Part shown: positions 15,216-24,237 of the stretch, piece by piece
Layout of the letters: the number at the start of each line of letters is the position of its first letter
Numbering within the stretch: the stretch's first letter is position 1
Assembly (NCBI RefSeq): GCF_042485795.1
Contig: NZ_CP169368.1
Location: 1,054,001-1,118,000 of the forward strand
Length of the DNA: 64,000 nucleotides
Source of the DNA: Lonepinella sp042485795
GTDB lineage: Bacteria > Pseudomonadota > Gammaproteobacteria > Enterobacterales > Pasteurellaceae
Direction of reading: 5' to 3'
Program-made: the position numbers and the translations under genes
The notes under the pieces: generated by a model
Told to the model about the DNA's origin: nothing
Seen by the model: the letters and a program-made list of their open reading frames with translations, nothing else
Databases searched by the model: none

Positions 15216-18200
15216 ATGAAGAAGTTACTTAAAAAAACAGCATTATCATTATTGATTTCAGCAGCGATTAGTAGTTCGGCTTTGGCTGCGGAGGCAAGTA
15301 ATGTTCCATCTATTTTTTCTTATACGGGCTACACACCTTATTCTTCAGCAATTGACGTGACAGAAACCTTTACTAATCAAAATGCCTTTTCTATGGATAG
15401 TGGCTCTTTAACTTTCCGTTTTAGTAATTCAGCCCCGTCAGGTGATGCTAGTTTATTAGGGATTTCCGACCCAACAAAACCGAATGTTTATGTTAACCTT
15501 TACATTAATCGTAATACGGATGGGGATTTGTTTGGTATTGAAGTTCGTAATAATAGCCAATTAGTCCCAGTTAAGGATGTAAAAACGAAAAGAGTTTCAC
15601 AATCTGAGGGCGAATTTAGAACAGTTACCTATGTCTTTAATAAAGAAGGTGGTGAAATTGTTATTTATGTGGATGGTGAAAGAGCTTTAACTTGGAAAGG
15701 AGATGTTAAATTCCTAAGAGATGTTCCAGGATTATCAACTGCTTATGTAGGTAAGACAGCACGTTCATCAGGTAATCAATATGGTTTTAGTGGTGATGTG
15801 AGCTATGCGGGGGCGACTAACCAAGTATTAACAGATGCTCAAGTACAAGAACAATATCAAGCTCTTACACATAAAGAAGATGAAATTCAGACTGAACGAG
15901 TTTATCAAGCGGAAAAATATACTGGTTTAGGAGCCTATAAAACTGAACGCGATCCTATTTTTAAAGGGGTACGAGTATCACAAGATGAAGATTCTGCTGA
16001 TGCCTTTGGTTATCGTATTCCATCTCTATTAACCACCAAAGATGGCGTAGTGATTGCTGCTGCGGATAAACGTTATCAACACTGGAGTGATTGGGGAAAT
16101 ATTGATACCATTATTCACCGCAGTTTAGATGGTGGTAAAACTTGGCAACCAGCTCAAACAGTGATTGATTTGGTTAGTCAACCCTATGCTATAGATCCAA
16201 ATTCAGCTCAAAATTCTGCTTTTTTAATTGACCCACTATTAGTACAAGATAAAAATACAGGACGTGTCTTTATGTTAGTGGATATGTTCCCTGAGTCAAG
16301 AGGATTTGGTGGTATTAATAATGTAGCAGGGGAAGGAAATGGCTATATCAATATTGGTGGAACGTATTATCAAAAATTGACTGATAAGGATGATAATTTA
16401 TATACCATTCGTGAAAATGGAGTTGTTTATAATTCGTCAAATCAACCAACAGATTACCGTGTAATTGTAGATGGTAATCCTGAAAAACATTTTAAAGATT
16501 TGGGTGATCTTTACAAAGGTGAAGAACGCTTAGGTAATATTTATCTTTCAACCAATTATGAAAATAATGGTAGTGCTCCATTACAATCAGCTAAAACTAT
16601 TTCTTTATGGTTAACACATAGTGATGATAACGGTGCTACTTGGTCTAGCCCTGTTAATATATCTAAACAAGTGAAAAAAGATTGGATGCGTTTCTTGGGG
16701 ACAGGTCCTGGAACAGGTCTTCAATTAAAAGATGGCAGCTTAGTAATGCCAGTGTATTACACTAACGCAGATGGCAAACAATCTGCAGCCTTGATTATTA
16801 GTAAAGATGGTGGTATGACGTGGGATCTTGGTGAATCACCAAATGATGCGGTATATCGTTCAATTGGTGGTTCTCGTCATATTTCAAGTAAAGATCAGGA
16901 ATTAACTGAATCACAAGTTATTCAATTAGATAACGGTGATTTAAAATTATTCTCTCGTAACTATAGTGGTAACGTTAAGATTTCTACCAGTAAAGATGGT
17001 GGTTATACTTGGGATCATACCATTGAAAGCGACCAAGTATTGTTAGATTCTTACTGTCAAATGTCAGTTATTAAATATTCTAAACGCATTGATGGTAAAG
17101 AATATGTTGTATTTGCTAATGCTCATTCAAGCAAACTATGGGATCGTACCAATGGTAAGGCTTGGTTGGGTGAAGTACAAGAAGATGGTTCCATCAAATG
17201 GAAATATAACACCAGTTTCTCGCCAGCGGAAGGTACAAAACAATATGCTTATAACAGCCTAACAGAATTGCCTGATGGCAGTATTGGTATCCTTTATGAA
17301 AGCCACGCAGGCTATGATATTCAATATGTGCGGTTTAATTTAGAAGATTTATTCTGGCAAGGAAATTATATCTATCGTGATTTAAGAGACGAAACATACA
17401 AAGATGTGACGTTAAACAGCCCTCGCGAAGAAACTTTCTACAAAATCGGCGATGGCGAAATGATTAAAGTAGGCAAAGGCAAAAACTTAGCCAATCTTGA
17501 AGTTCGTGAAGGTATCGCTACATTGAATCAACAAGCCGATGACAATGGGGCTAAACAAGCCTATGCCAACGTGACGGTTAAACCAAATGCCACGGTTCGC
17601 TTGGCAGATTCTGACCAAATAAATTTCAGCAATTTAACCTTAGAACAAGGGGCAAATCTTGATTTAAATGGTGCAGATCTTACGGTTAAAAACGGTGATG
17701 AGCGTACAGGCTTACGTGCGGAAACTATTAATGGCAATATTGTAAATAATAAAGCTAATAGTGAAGCTACCTTTAGTTATCAAGTCAATGGTAATCATAT
17801 TTTTACTGGTGTGGTTGGTAATGGTGAAAATGGTAATGTTAGCCTTGTCTATGCACCAGAAGACAGAGCTTCAAACTTAACTTTGGCAAATAGTAGCTTC
17901 TTAAATATGCTTGATGTACAAGCAGGTTCTTTGATTTATGGTGAGGGTTCTTCTCATGTTGTTGAGAATGCCACACTTCATTCAAATTCAAATCTGATTT
18001 TACAGGATAATGTAGGTGCTAATATTAAACATATTACACTAGAGAATGCAGCAAATTTAATTGCTAATGTTACAGATAATAATGCGACACAATTATTTAC
18101 TGATAGCATTACGGGTGAAGGTAATTTAATTAAACAAGGTACTGGTGCTTTATTTATTACTGGTAATATTAATCATACTGGAAAAACCGATATTCAAGAG

Positions 18201-20021
18201 GGGGCTGTTGAATTACAAGAGAATGCTCAATTAGGTGGCTCATTAACTTTGGCTAGTGGCACAAAATTTGGTGGTCAGGGTAGTGTTAAAGGTGATAGTA
18301 CATGGTCTTTTGATAGTTCGATTTCTCCAAGCTTCAATTCTTCTCAATGGAATATCTTTCAACGTAGTGCAGAAGAAAAAGCTTTTGCTGGAAAAACATT
18401 AACCTTTGGTAATGTGGTCAATCAAGGGGCGGATGTTAATCTAATCGTAGATAATAAGGGAGATGATATAACTCAATGGAAGCATGATGCTTTAAATATT
18501 ACAGGTGACTATCATACAGAAAATCCAACGCTAGTGAATTTATTAATGTTAGGTACAAATCAAGGTGTATCAGATAAAAATAACAATGGTCGTTATGATG
18601 CTGATGAGGGGTTATCCTTAATTAAAGTCTATGGTAATGTAGATCGTATAGATTCCTTTGCTTTGGGGGTAGCGGCGGATAAATTACAATCAGCTTATCA
18701 ATTCGAATTAGTCAGCTTTGAAAAAGGCAGATCAGGTAATTTCTATGACTATCAATTACATCGTAAATTAATCAAGAAAGATGGCACAGCAGTTAATAAT
18801 GTAGTTTACGCACCATTGCCAGATCCATTGGAAAATAGTTTACCAAATGATTTGATTATTACTGCTGTGCCAGATAAAGCACCAACGCTTGAATTGCCAA
18901 ATGATTTAATCGTGACTGATGTGCCAGCAGATTCTCCAACCGTTGAATTGCCAAATGATTTGATTGTTACTGCGGTACCAGATGAGGCACCAACACTTGA
19001 ATTACCAAATGATTTAGTTGTTTGGCAAGTCTTGGCTGAAGGTGTTGAGCCACCAACATTAACTATTGAAGAAGCACCAGCCAGTGTGTTGGCAGCCGCC
19101 GAAGCAGAGCAAAATGTACGGGCTCAATTAAGAGAGGAAATACCGTCTTATTTAGTGGCAAATACCGCCGTAATGCACCAAGGTACAACTGTGCGTGATA
19201 TGTTTACGGATAATCTTTGGGCAAAACATCAAAAAGGTTTCTATGTTGAACAAAGACATACTCGTTCAGACTATAAAACCGATTTGGGCTTTGTAGATTA
19301 TGGTTACGATTATGAATCTATCCAAAATACCACTTTATTTGGTAGCTATATGCCAGTGTCTGACAGTACGGAACTACACGCAGGGCTAGCATTTAGTAAT
19401 CAAAAAGTGACACCAAAAGCAGTAGATGGTTATAGCTCAACTAAATATAAATCCACTTCATTATTGTTAGCTATGCACAATGAATGGGATAATGTGTTAT
19501 TGAATAGTCACCTTGGTATTCATTGGCATGATGGTAAAGTATCTACCAATAGCCAAAAAAATATTGCCAAAATTAAAGGTGAACAATATCAAGTTGGTAC
19601 TGAGTTAGGTTATAAATTCAAACTCGGTCAATTCTCAATAACACCTGTAGCTGGCTTAAGTTATCAATATTTTGATATGCTAGTCACGGATAAATCATCA
19701 GCACAACTTAAAGTCAATGCGGATCCGTTTAAAGTATTTAGTCAACATGTTGGTTCCTACTTCGGCTGGGAAAATGACTATGTTGATTTAAGTGTGGGGG
19801 CATTATATGAACACCATAACGAAAGCAGTAACCCAGTTGTGGTCAATGATGAGCGTTTTAATACGGGTAGTTTAGATAACGCCGTTGTTGCCAAAGCGAA
19901 TGCAGATTTCAAACTTACCCCGAACTTTAAAATAGGTATTCAAGTAAACCACCGTCATTCCGTTTCTGATTCTAAAGTGAAACAAACTAATATCGGTGCG
20001 AAATTGGAATATCAATTCTAG
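15216..20021 (+). CDS. Sialidase autotransporter (NanB-like)
   Basis: A 1601-residue surface exo-sialidase that would release terminal sialic acid from host glycans. Order: signal peptide (1-24, ending SSALAA); LamG-like lectin domain (about 40-215); six-bladed sialidase domain (about 245-720) with the YRIP arginine motif at 266-269 and Asp boxes near residues 303 (SLDGGKTW), 469 (SDDNGATW), 529 (SKDGGMTW) and 592 (SKDGGYTW); a beta-helical autotransporter stalk (about 770-1190); an 18-residue repeat linker (about 1209-1268); and a C-terminal translocator barrel (about 1310-1601) ending LEYQF. It is clearly longer than the ~1070-residue P. multocida NanB I recall. It is monocistronic, with its own terminator. 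Confidence 0.92.
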   Translation: MKKLLKKTALSLLISAAISSSALAAEASNVPSIFSYTGYTPYSSAIDVTETFTNQNAFSMDSGSLTFRFSNSAPSGDASLLGISDPTKPNVYVNLYINRNTDGDLFGIEVRNNSQLVPVKDVKTKRVSQSEGEFRTVTYVFNKEGGEIVIYVDGERALTWKGDVKFLRDVPGLSTAYVGKTARSSGNQYGFSGDVSYAGATNQVLTDAQVQEQYQALTHKEDEIQTERVYQAEKYTGLGAYKTERDPIFKGVRVSQDEDSADAFGYRIPSLLTTKDGVVIAAADKRYQHWSDWGNIDTIIHRSLDGGKTWQPAQTVIDLVSQPYAIDPNSAQNSAFLIDPLLVQDKNTGRVFMLVDMFPESRGFGGINNVAGEGNGYINIGGTYYQKLTDKDDNLYTIRENGVVYNSSNQPTDYRVIVDGNPEKHFKDLGDLYKGEERLGNIYLSTNYENNGSAPLQSAKTISLWLTHSDDNGATWSSPVNISKQVKKDWMRFLGTGPGTGLQLKDGSLVMPVYYTNADGKQSAALIISKDGGMTWDLGESPNDAVYRSIGGSRHISSKDQELTESQVIQLDNGDLKLFSRNYSGNVKISTSKDGGYTWDHTIESDQVLLDSYCQMSVIKYSKRIDGKEYVVFANAHSSKLWDRTNGKAWLGEVQEDGSIKWKYNTSFSPAEGTKQYAYNSLTELPDGSIGILYESHAGYDIQYVRFNLEDLFWQGNYIYRDLRDETYKDVTLNSPREETFYKIGDGEMIKVGKGKNLANLEVREGIATLNQQADDNGAKQAYANVTVKPNATVRLADSDQINFSNLTLEQGANLDLNGADLTVKNGDERTGLRAETINGNIVNNKANSEATFSYQVNGNHIFTGVVGNGENGNVSLVYAPEDRASNLTLANSSFLNMLDVQAGSLIYGEGSSHVVENATLHSNSNLILQDNVGANIKHITLENAANLIANVTDNNATQLFTDSITGEGNLIKQGTGALFITGNINHTGKTDIQEGAVELQENAQLGGSLTLASGTKFGGQGSVKGDSTWSFDSSISPSFNSSQWNIFQRSAEEKAFAGKTLTFGNVVNQGADVNLIVDNKGDDITQWKHDALNITGDYHTENPTLVNLLMLGTNQGVSDKNNNGRYDADEGLSLIKVYGNVDRIDSFALGVAADKLQSAYQFELVSFEKGRSGNFYDYQLHRKLIKKDGTAVNNVVYAPLPDPLENSLPNDLIITAVPDKAPTLELPNDLIVTDVPADSPTVELPNDLIVTAVPDEAPTLELPNDLVVWQVLAEGVEPPTLTIEEAPASVLAAAEAEQNVRAQLREEIPSYLVANTAVMHQGTTVRDMFTDNLWAKHQKGFYVEQRHTRSDYKTDLGFVDYGYDYESIQNTTLFGSYMPVSDSTELHAGLAFSNQKVTPKAVDGYSSTKYKSTSLLLAMHNEWDNVLLNSHLGIHWHDGKVSTNSQKNIAKIKGEQYQVGTELGYKFKLGQFSITPVAGLSYQYFDMLVTDKSSAQLKVNADPFKVFSQHVGSYFGWENDYVDLSVGALYEHHNESSNPVVVNDERFNTGSLDNAVVAKANADFKLTPNFKIGIQVNHRHSVSDSKVKQTNIGAKLEYQF
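18840..19019 (+). repeat. 54-bp tandem repeat encoding an 18-residue linker
   Basis: Four copies of LPNDLI/V start at 18840, 18894, 18948 and 19002, exactly 54 bp apart; the last is partial. The unit reads roughly LPNDLIVTAVPDEAPTLE. It lies between the passenger stalk and the barrel of the sialidase and is likely an extended proline/acid-rich spacer. Copy number could vary between strains without changing frame. Confidence 0.9.
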
Positions 20022-20041
20022 TTAACTTTACAACCAATAGG

Positions 20042-20068
20042 GCGGATAATCGTTTATCCGCTTTTTTT
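20042..20068 (+). terminator. Rho-independent terminator after the sialidase gene
   Basis: GCGGATAA and TTATCCGC form an 8-bp perfect stem around TCGT, followed by seven T, 20 bp after the sialidase stop. Confidence 0.88.
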
Positions 20069-20195
20069 ATGTGGATGGGGTTTTATTTATACTTAAAATC
20101 TTTTCTATTATTTATAAAAGTTTCAAGTATGATTGAAACTTTTTTGTTTTATTGTTAATATTTCAAGTATAATTTATGTGGAAGGAATAGGCAAA

Positions 20196-21401
20196 ATGAA
20201 AAAAGACCTGATTTATCGTAAGCGTTATCTTGATATCGTTCGTCCTTTTATCGGAAAAAATTTGATAAAGGTTTTTACTGGGCAACGACGTGTTGGGAAA
20301 AGTTACTTATTGTTTCAAGTGATGCAAGAACTGAAAATTATCAATCATCAGGTCAGTATTCTCTATATTAATAAAGAAGATTTAGCTTATTCACAGATTA
20401 AAATTGCACAGGAATTAGTGGATTGGGTCAAATCTGAGAAAAAGTGCGGTCAAAAAAATTATGTTTTTATTGATGAAATTCAGGAAATTACCGATTTTGA
20501 ATTGGCGTTACGATCCTTGTTATTAGATGAGGAGTTGGATCTCTATTGCACGGGGAGTAATGCCCATTTATTGTCGCGAGATATTGCAGGGGCATTAAGT
20601 GGACGAGCCATTGAAATCAATGTGCATTCTCTTTCTTACGCTGAATTTCTTGAATTTATGCAATTAGAAGACAGTGATAAAGCACTGTCGCAATTTCTTA
20701 AATATGGCGGATTGCCTTATTTAAAATATTTACCCTTGCAAGATAATATTGTATTTGAATATTTACGTAATATTTATTCAACGATTGCGGTGCGTGATAT
20801 TGTTAATCGTTATGCGTTACGCAATGTGGGTTTTTTGGAACAGCTGACGCAGTTTTTAGCGAGTAATATTGGCAATCTATTTTCTGCAAAAAGTATTAGT
20901 GATTTTCTAAAATCACAGCGTATCTCCACTTCATCCACACAAGTACAAAATTATGCAGAATACCTTGCGAATGCCTTTCTTATTCATAAAGTAAAACGCT
21001 ATGATATTGAGGGAAAACGTTTTTTTGAAATTGGTGAAAAATATTATTTTGAAGACTTAGGGTTACGTAATGCGTTAGTTGGCTATCGAGTACAAGATCG
21101 AGGAAAATTATTAGAAAATTGTATTTTTAATCATCTGCAAATAGCGGGTTATGAGGTAAGTATTGGTGGACTAGATTCACAAGAAATTGATTTTATCGCT
21201 GAAAAAAATGGTGAACGGATTTATGTACAAGCCACATTGACCATTAATGAAGAAAAAACCTTAGCCAGAGAATTTGGTAATTTACTGAAGATTCAGGATA
21301 ATTATCCCAAATATGTGGTGACTATGGATGAATTTGATGGAAATACTGTTGATGGCGTAGCTTGTTTGAGTTTAAGACAGTTTTTGTCAATGTTGTCATA
21401 G
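20196..21401 (+). CDS. AAA-type ATPase with DUF4143 domain
   Basis: A 401-residue protein of the AAA_14/DUF4143 group. An N-terminal P-loop (GQRRVGKSYLL, about residues 27-37) and Walker B (YVFIDEIQEI, about residues 88-97) are followed by the DUF4143 region, which holds a nuclease-like EIDFIAEKNGERIYVQAT segment near the C-terminus. The family is widespread; its function is not settled. I chose the ATG at 20196 (MKKDLIYRKRYL), which follows GGAAGGAATAGGCAA; the frame runs 63 bp further upstream without a good ribosome site. It is a single gene between two terminators and may be mobile cargo. Confidence 0.8.
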   Translation: MKKDLIYRKRYLDIVRPFIGKNLIKVFTGQRRVGKSYLLFQVMQELKIINHQVSILYINKEDLAYSQIKIAQELVDWVKSEKKCGQKNYVFIDEIQEITDFELALRSLLLDEELDLYCTGSNAHLLSRDIAGALSGRAIEINVHSLSYAEFLEFMQLEDSDKALSQFLKYGGLPYLKYLPLQDNIVFEYLRNIYSTIAVRDIVNRYALRNVGFLEQLTQFLASNIGNLFSAKSISDFLKSQRISTSSTQVQNYAEYLANAFLIHKVKRYDIEGKRFFEIGEKYYFEDLGLRNALVGYRVQDRGKLLENCIFNHLQIAGYEVSIGGLDSQEIDFIAEKNGERIYVQATLTINEEKTLAREFGNLLKIQDNYPKYVVTMDEFDGNTVDGVACLSLRQFLSMLS

Positions 21402-21434
21402 GTTATTGAGGATTCGATTCAACTAGATAATCAT

Positions 21435-21462
21435 AAGGCGGATAATTCGATCCGCCTTGTTT
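21435..21462. terminator. Bidirectional terminator
   Basis: AAGGCGGAT and ATCCGCCTT form a 9-bp perfect stem around AATTCG between the convergent DUF4143 and BCCT genes, ending in TGTTT. Confidence 0.75.
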
Positions 21463-21476
21463 AGTGCGTGTGGTTA

Positions 21477-23495
21477 TTACTCCGCCATATTCTCCACATC
21501 CGCTGTCATTAAATCGTGGGTGTTATCCATGGCAAGATTCATAAAGCGTTCATATTGTTTTAATACGTCAGCGATAAGCTCTTCTTTTGTCATATATTGT
21601 ACATCATAACCTTGACGACCATCTATGAAGTAAGTAATCGGTTCATAGATTTTGCTTTCATCAATATTTGGCACATTGTTATCATCTACCACTAAGTCCG
21701 ATAATTCACGGGATTGACATTCAATGCCATATAAGAAATTACGCAGATTTTCTTTAATCACTTCAAATTCGATTTTCGGATTTTTGCCATCAACGAAATT
21801 GAGCTGTGCGGTTAAACCGTGGCTTTCAAATTCAGCCACCAATTCGCTAAAGGCTGGTCGAGCGACTTTGTTTAAGAAACGTCTAATGTCTTTTCGATCA
21901 GTCGGATTGACGATTTTTTCTAAACGTTCTTTCCAGTTTTTGCCTGTCCAGTTGGCACTGCCTTGGCTAAATTCTTTGTTAAAATATTGTGCATCAATCA
22001 TCAAACCTTGCCAAAGCCCGATACATAATATCAACATGATCAACATAAAGGGTAAGGCGATAATTAATGTCATGGTTTGTAATGAGGCTAATCCACCAGA
22101 ATATAAGAGAGATAAACCTAATACCGCTAATAATCCTCCCCAGTACACACTTTGCCATTTGGGTGCATTTGATTCGCCTTGAGAGGCAATATTATTTAGC
22201 ACTAAAATACCTGAATCAGCTGAAGTGATAAAGAAAATTGAGATAATAATCAATGCGATAACTGAAGAAAATGTGGTAAATGGCAAATGTTCAAAGAAAC
22301 CAAATAAAAGTTGTTCAGTATTACCGCTGATGGCGGCTAATTCTCCACCTGTTTGTTGATCTATCCAAATGGCTGAACCACCAAAGGTTGTCATCCAAAG
22401 AATGTTAAATAAAGATGGAATAAATAGTACGCCAAGAATAAATTCACGAATCGTACGACCTTTTGAGATTTTGGCGATGAATAAACCAACAAAAGGCGCC
22501 CAAGATGCCCACCATGCCCAGTAAAGTACGGTCCACCCACTTAACCAACCTTGTTGTTCAGGTTCATAAGCAAAGGTACGAAAACTGATTTCTAATAATG
22601 AGCTGAAATAGTAGCCTAGATTTTCTGTTAAACCTGAGAATAGTTGTAGGGTTGGTCCTGTGATAATAACAAAAAGAAGTAAGGTTCCAGCTAACAGAAG
22701 ATTTGTTTCACTGAGTATCTTAACGCCTTTTCCCACACCTGATACAGCAGAAATAATCGCTAATGTCATTGCCACAACCACTAATATGGCGAGGGTATCA
22801 AAGCTATTACTATCAAATACGCCAAGTGCTTTAAATCCAGCATTGACTTGCATTGCTCCATAGCCCAATGTAGTGGTTAAACCAAAAATGGTGCTACATA
22901 ATGCTACGGTATCAATTAAATGCCCCCAAAAACCAGAGATACGATTTTTCAGTAATGGATAGAATCCTGAACGAATGGTTAATGGTAATTTATATCGAAA
23001 GCCAAAATAGGCGAGAGCTAATGCGATGACGGCATAAATTGCCCATGCGTGAATACCCCAGTGGTAAAATGTAGTCACCATGGCTTCTTTGATTAAATCA
23101 GATTCGTTTAAATTTTGATGCACAGGATTAAGATAATGCAAGATAGGTTCTGCTACCCCGAAGTACATTAATCCGATCCCCATTCCTGCCGCAAATAACA
23201 TAGCTATCCACGACATGAAAGGATATTCTGGTTCATCGCTGTCTGCCCCTAGGCGAATATCACCTAATCGGCTGACGCATAAAAAGATTAAGAACAGAAA
23301 GAAAATTGAGCCAGCTAAAATATAAAACCAACTAAAATTAGCAAAAAATATTTGTTTAATGGCATCTAGCCTTGAGCTAGTCTGTTCTGGTAAAAAAGCA
23401 CAGAAAATCACAACTAACACTACTAATATAGTGGTTGGGATAAAAATAGGGGCTTTTAGTGTGCTATCGGCACGCATTCGTTGTAAAACGTTCAA
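21477..23495 (-). CDS. betT: BCCT-family choline/betaine transporter, BetT-like
   Basis: An inner-membrane transporter of the betaine/choline/carnitine family, with about 12 helices and the family signature around WAWWASWAPFVGLFIAKISKGR. The hydrophilic C-terminus of about 150 residues is typical of osmoregulated BetT proteins. I propose a TTG start at 23495, because AGGAGAA sits 5-11 bp before it and the resulting 672 residues match BetT length. The longer ATG frame (23543) would translate an uptake signal sequence and lacks a ribosome site. No betaine-synthesis genes are nearby, so the substrate (choline or a betaine) is inferred. Confidence 0.85.
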   Translation of the reverse strand: MNVLQRMRADSTLKAPIFIPTTILVVLVVIFCAFLPEQTSSRLDAIKQIFFANFSWFYILAGSIFFLFLIFLCVSRLGDIRLGADSDEPEYPFMSWIAMLFAAGMGIGLMYFGVAEPILHYLNPVHQNLNESDLIKEAMVTTFYHWGIHAWAIYAVIALALAYFGFRYKLPLTIRSGFYPLLKNRISGFWGHLIDTVALCSTIFGLTTTLGYGAMQVNAGFKALGVFDSNSFDTLAILVVVAMTLAIISAVSGVGKGVKILSETNLLLAGTLLLFVIITGPTLQLFSGLTENLGYYFSSLLEISFRTFAYEPEQQGWLSGWTVLYWAWWASWAPFVGLFIAKISKGRTIREFILGVLFIPSLFNILWMTTFGGSAIWIDQQTGGELAAISGNTEQLLFGFFEHLPFTTFSSVIALIIISIFFITSADSGILVLNNIASQGESNAPKWQSVYWGGLLAVLGLSLLYSGGLASLQTMTLIIALPFMLIMLILCIGLWQGLMIDAQYFNKEFSQGSANWTGKNWKERLEKIVNPTDRKDIRRFLNKVARPAFSELVAEFESHGLTAQLNFVDGKNPKIEFEVIKENLRNFLYGIECQSRELSDLVVDDNNVPNIDESKIYEPITYFIDGRQGYDVQYMTKEELIADVLKQYERFMNLAMDNTHDLMTADVENMAE

Positions 23496-23842
23496 ACTAG
23501 TTCTCCTAAAAAATGTAACGAAAAACACCGCACTTCTTGGCATTTAACTAAAAAGAAAGATGATAAATGAAATAAAAAAAGTTTAATTTACGATACCCTA
23601 TAAGACAGGGGATTTGGGATATTAAAGTGGAGAGAAACCCTTTAACAAGATAGGCGTGTAATGCCCTGAACAGGTTTATTATAATGAAAAGTTTGTAAAA
23701 ATTCAAGTTTAAGTGTTTTTGATTATAAAAATGTGAAAGAAGGTTTTTATTTATCATTTATTTATGCTAAGGTGATATTGCTTTCTGTTTTTGAAAGTAT
23801 CGTATGAATAGCCTTAAATTAGAACATTATAGGAGAATATTT
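23496..23842. other. Intergenic region between betT and the DUF1328 gene
   Basis: About 350 bp between divergent genes, very AT-rich. It contains one uptake signal sequence (complement at 23528-23536) close to the betT start. The frame at 23548-23757 has no ribosome site, low complexity and no recognisable family, so I do not call it. No RNA gene was recognised. Confidence 0.6.
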
Positions 23843-24001
23843 ATGTTACATTATTCAATTATATTTTTTATTATTGCAATCATTGCTGGTGTATTAGGTT
23901 TCGGCGGTATCGCTGGAAGTGCGGTGGGAATTGCTAAAGTTTTATTTGGTGCATTTATTATTTTATCTATTCTATCTTTCATTTTTGGACGTAAACGTTA
24001 A
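23843..24001 (+). CDS. DUF1328 small membrane protein (YtjA-like)
   Basis: A 52-residue peptide with two hydrophobic helices separated by a glycine-rich turn (GVLGFGGIAGSAVGIAK), ending in FGRKR. This is the standard appearance of DUF1328/YtjA proteins of unknown function in the inner membrane. I used the ATG at 23843, which follows ATAGGAGAATATTT; an in-frame ATG at 23804 would add 13 hydrophilic residues and lacks a good ribosome site. Confidence 0.85.
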   Translation: MLHYSIIFFIIAIIAGVLGFGGIAGSAVGIAKVLFGAFIILSILSFIFGRKR

Positions 24002-24084
24002 CTTAAATTTTAGTTAATGATATAAGAGCTAGATTCTGCCAGATTTAGTTAGATTATTTAATAGCTCATTGCCTAAAAAAGTTG

Positions 24085-24237
24085 TATAATTTGCGACCTT
24101 TCGCCGAGTTGACTAAGCCGAGTTGACTAAAAAGTGCGGTGGAGAAAATTCCGTAGGAATTTTCAACAGGGGCAAAGTCCCGAACAATCCTACCAAGGAT
24201 TGTGAGTAAAATTTTAAAACAAATAGAAGACAATTTA
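24085..24237 (+). promoter_or_regulatory. Promoter and structured leader of typA
   Basis: TATAAT at 24085-24090 is a good -10 hexamer without a clear -35. Downstream, the GCCGAGTTGACTAA unit occurs twice in tandem (24102-24130), followed by an uptake signal (AAAAGTGCGGT). Two hairpins follow: GAAAATTCC/GGAATTTTC around GTA (about 24143-24163) and ACAATCCT/AGGATTGT around ACCA (about 24182-24201). The coding start is a further 36 bp on. The structures do not match a riboswitch class that I know. Confidence 0.4.
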
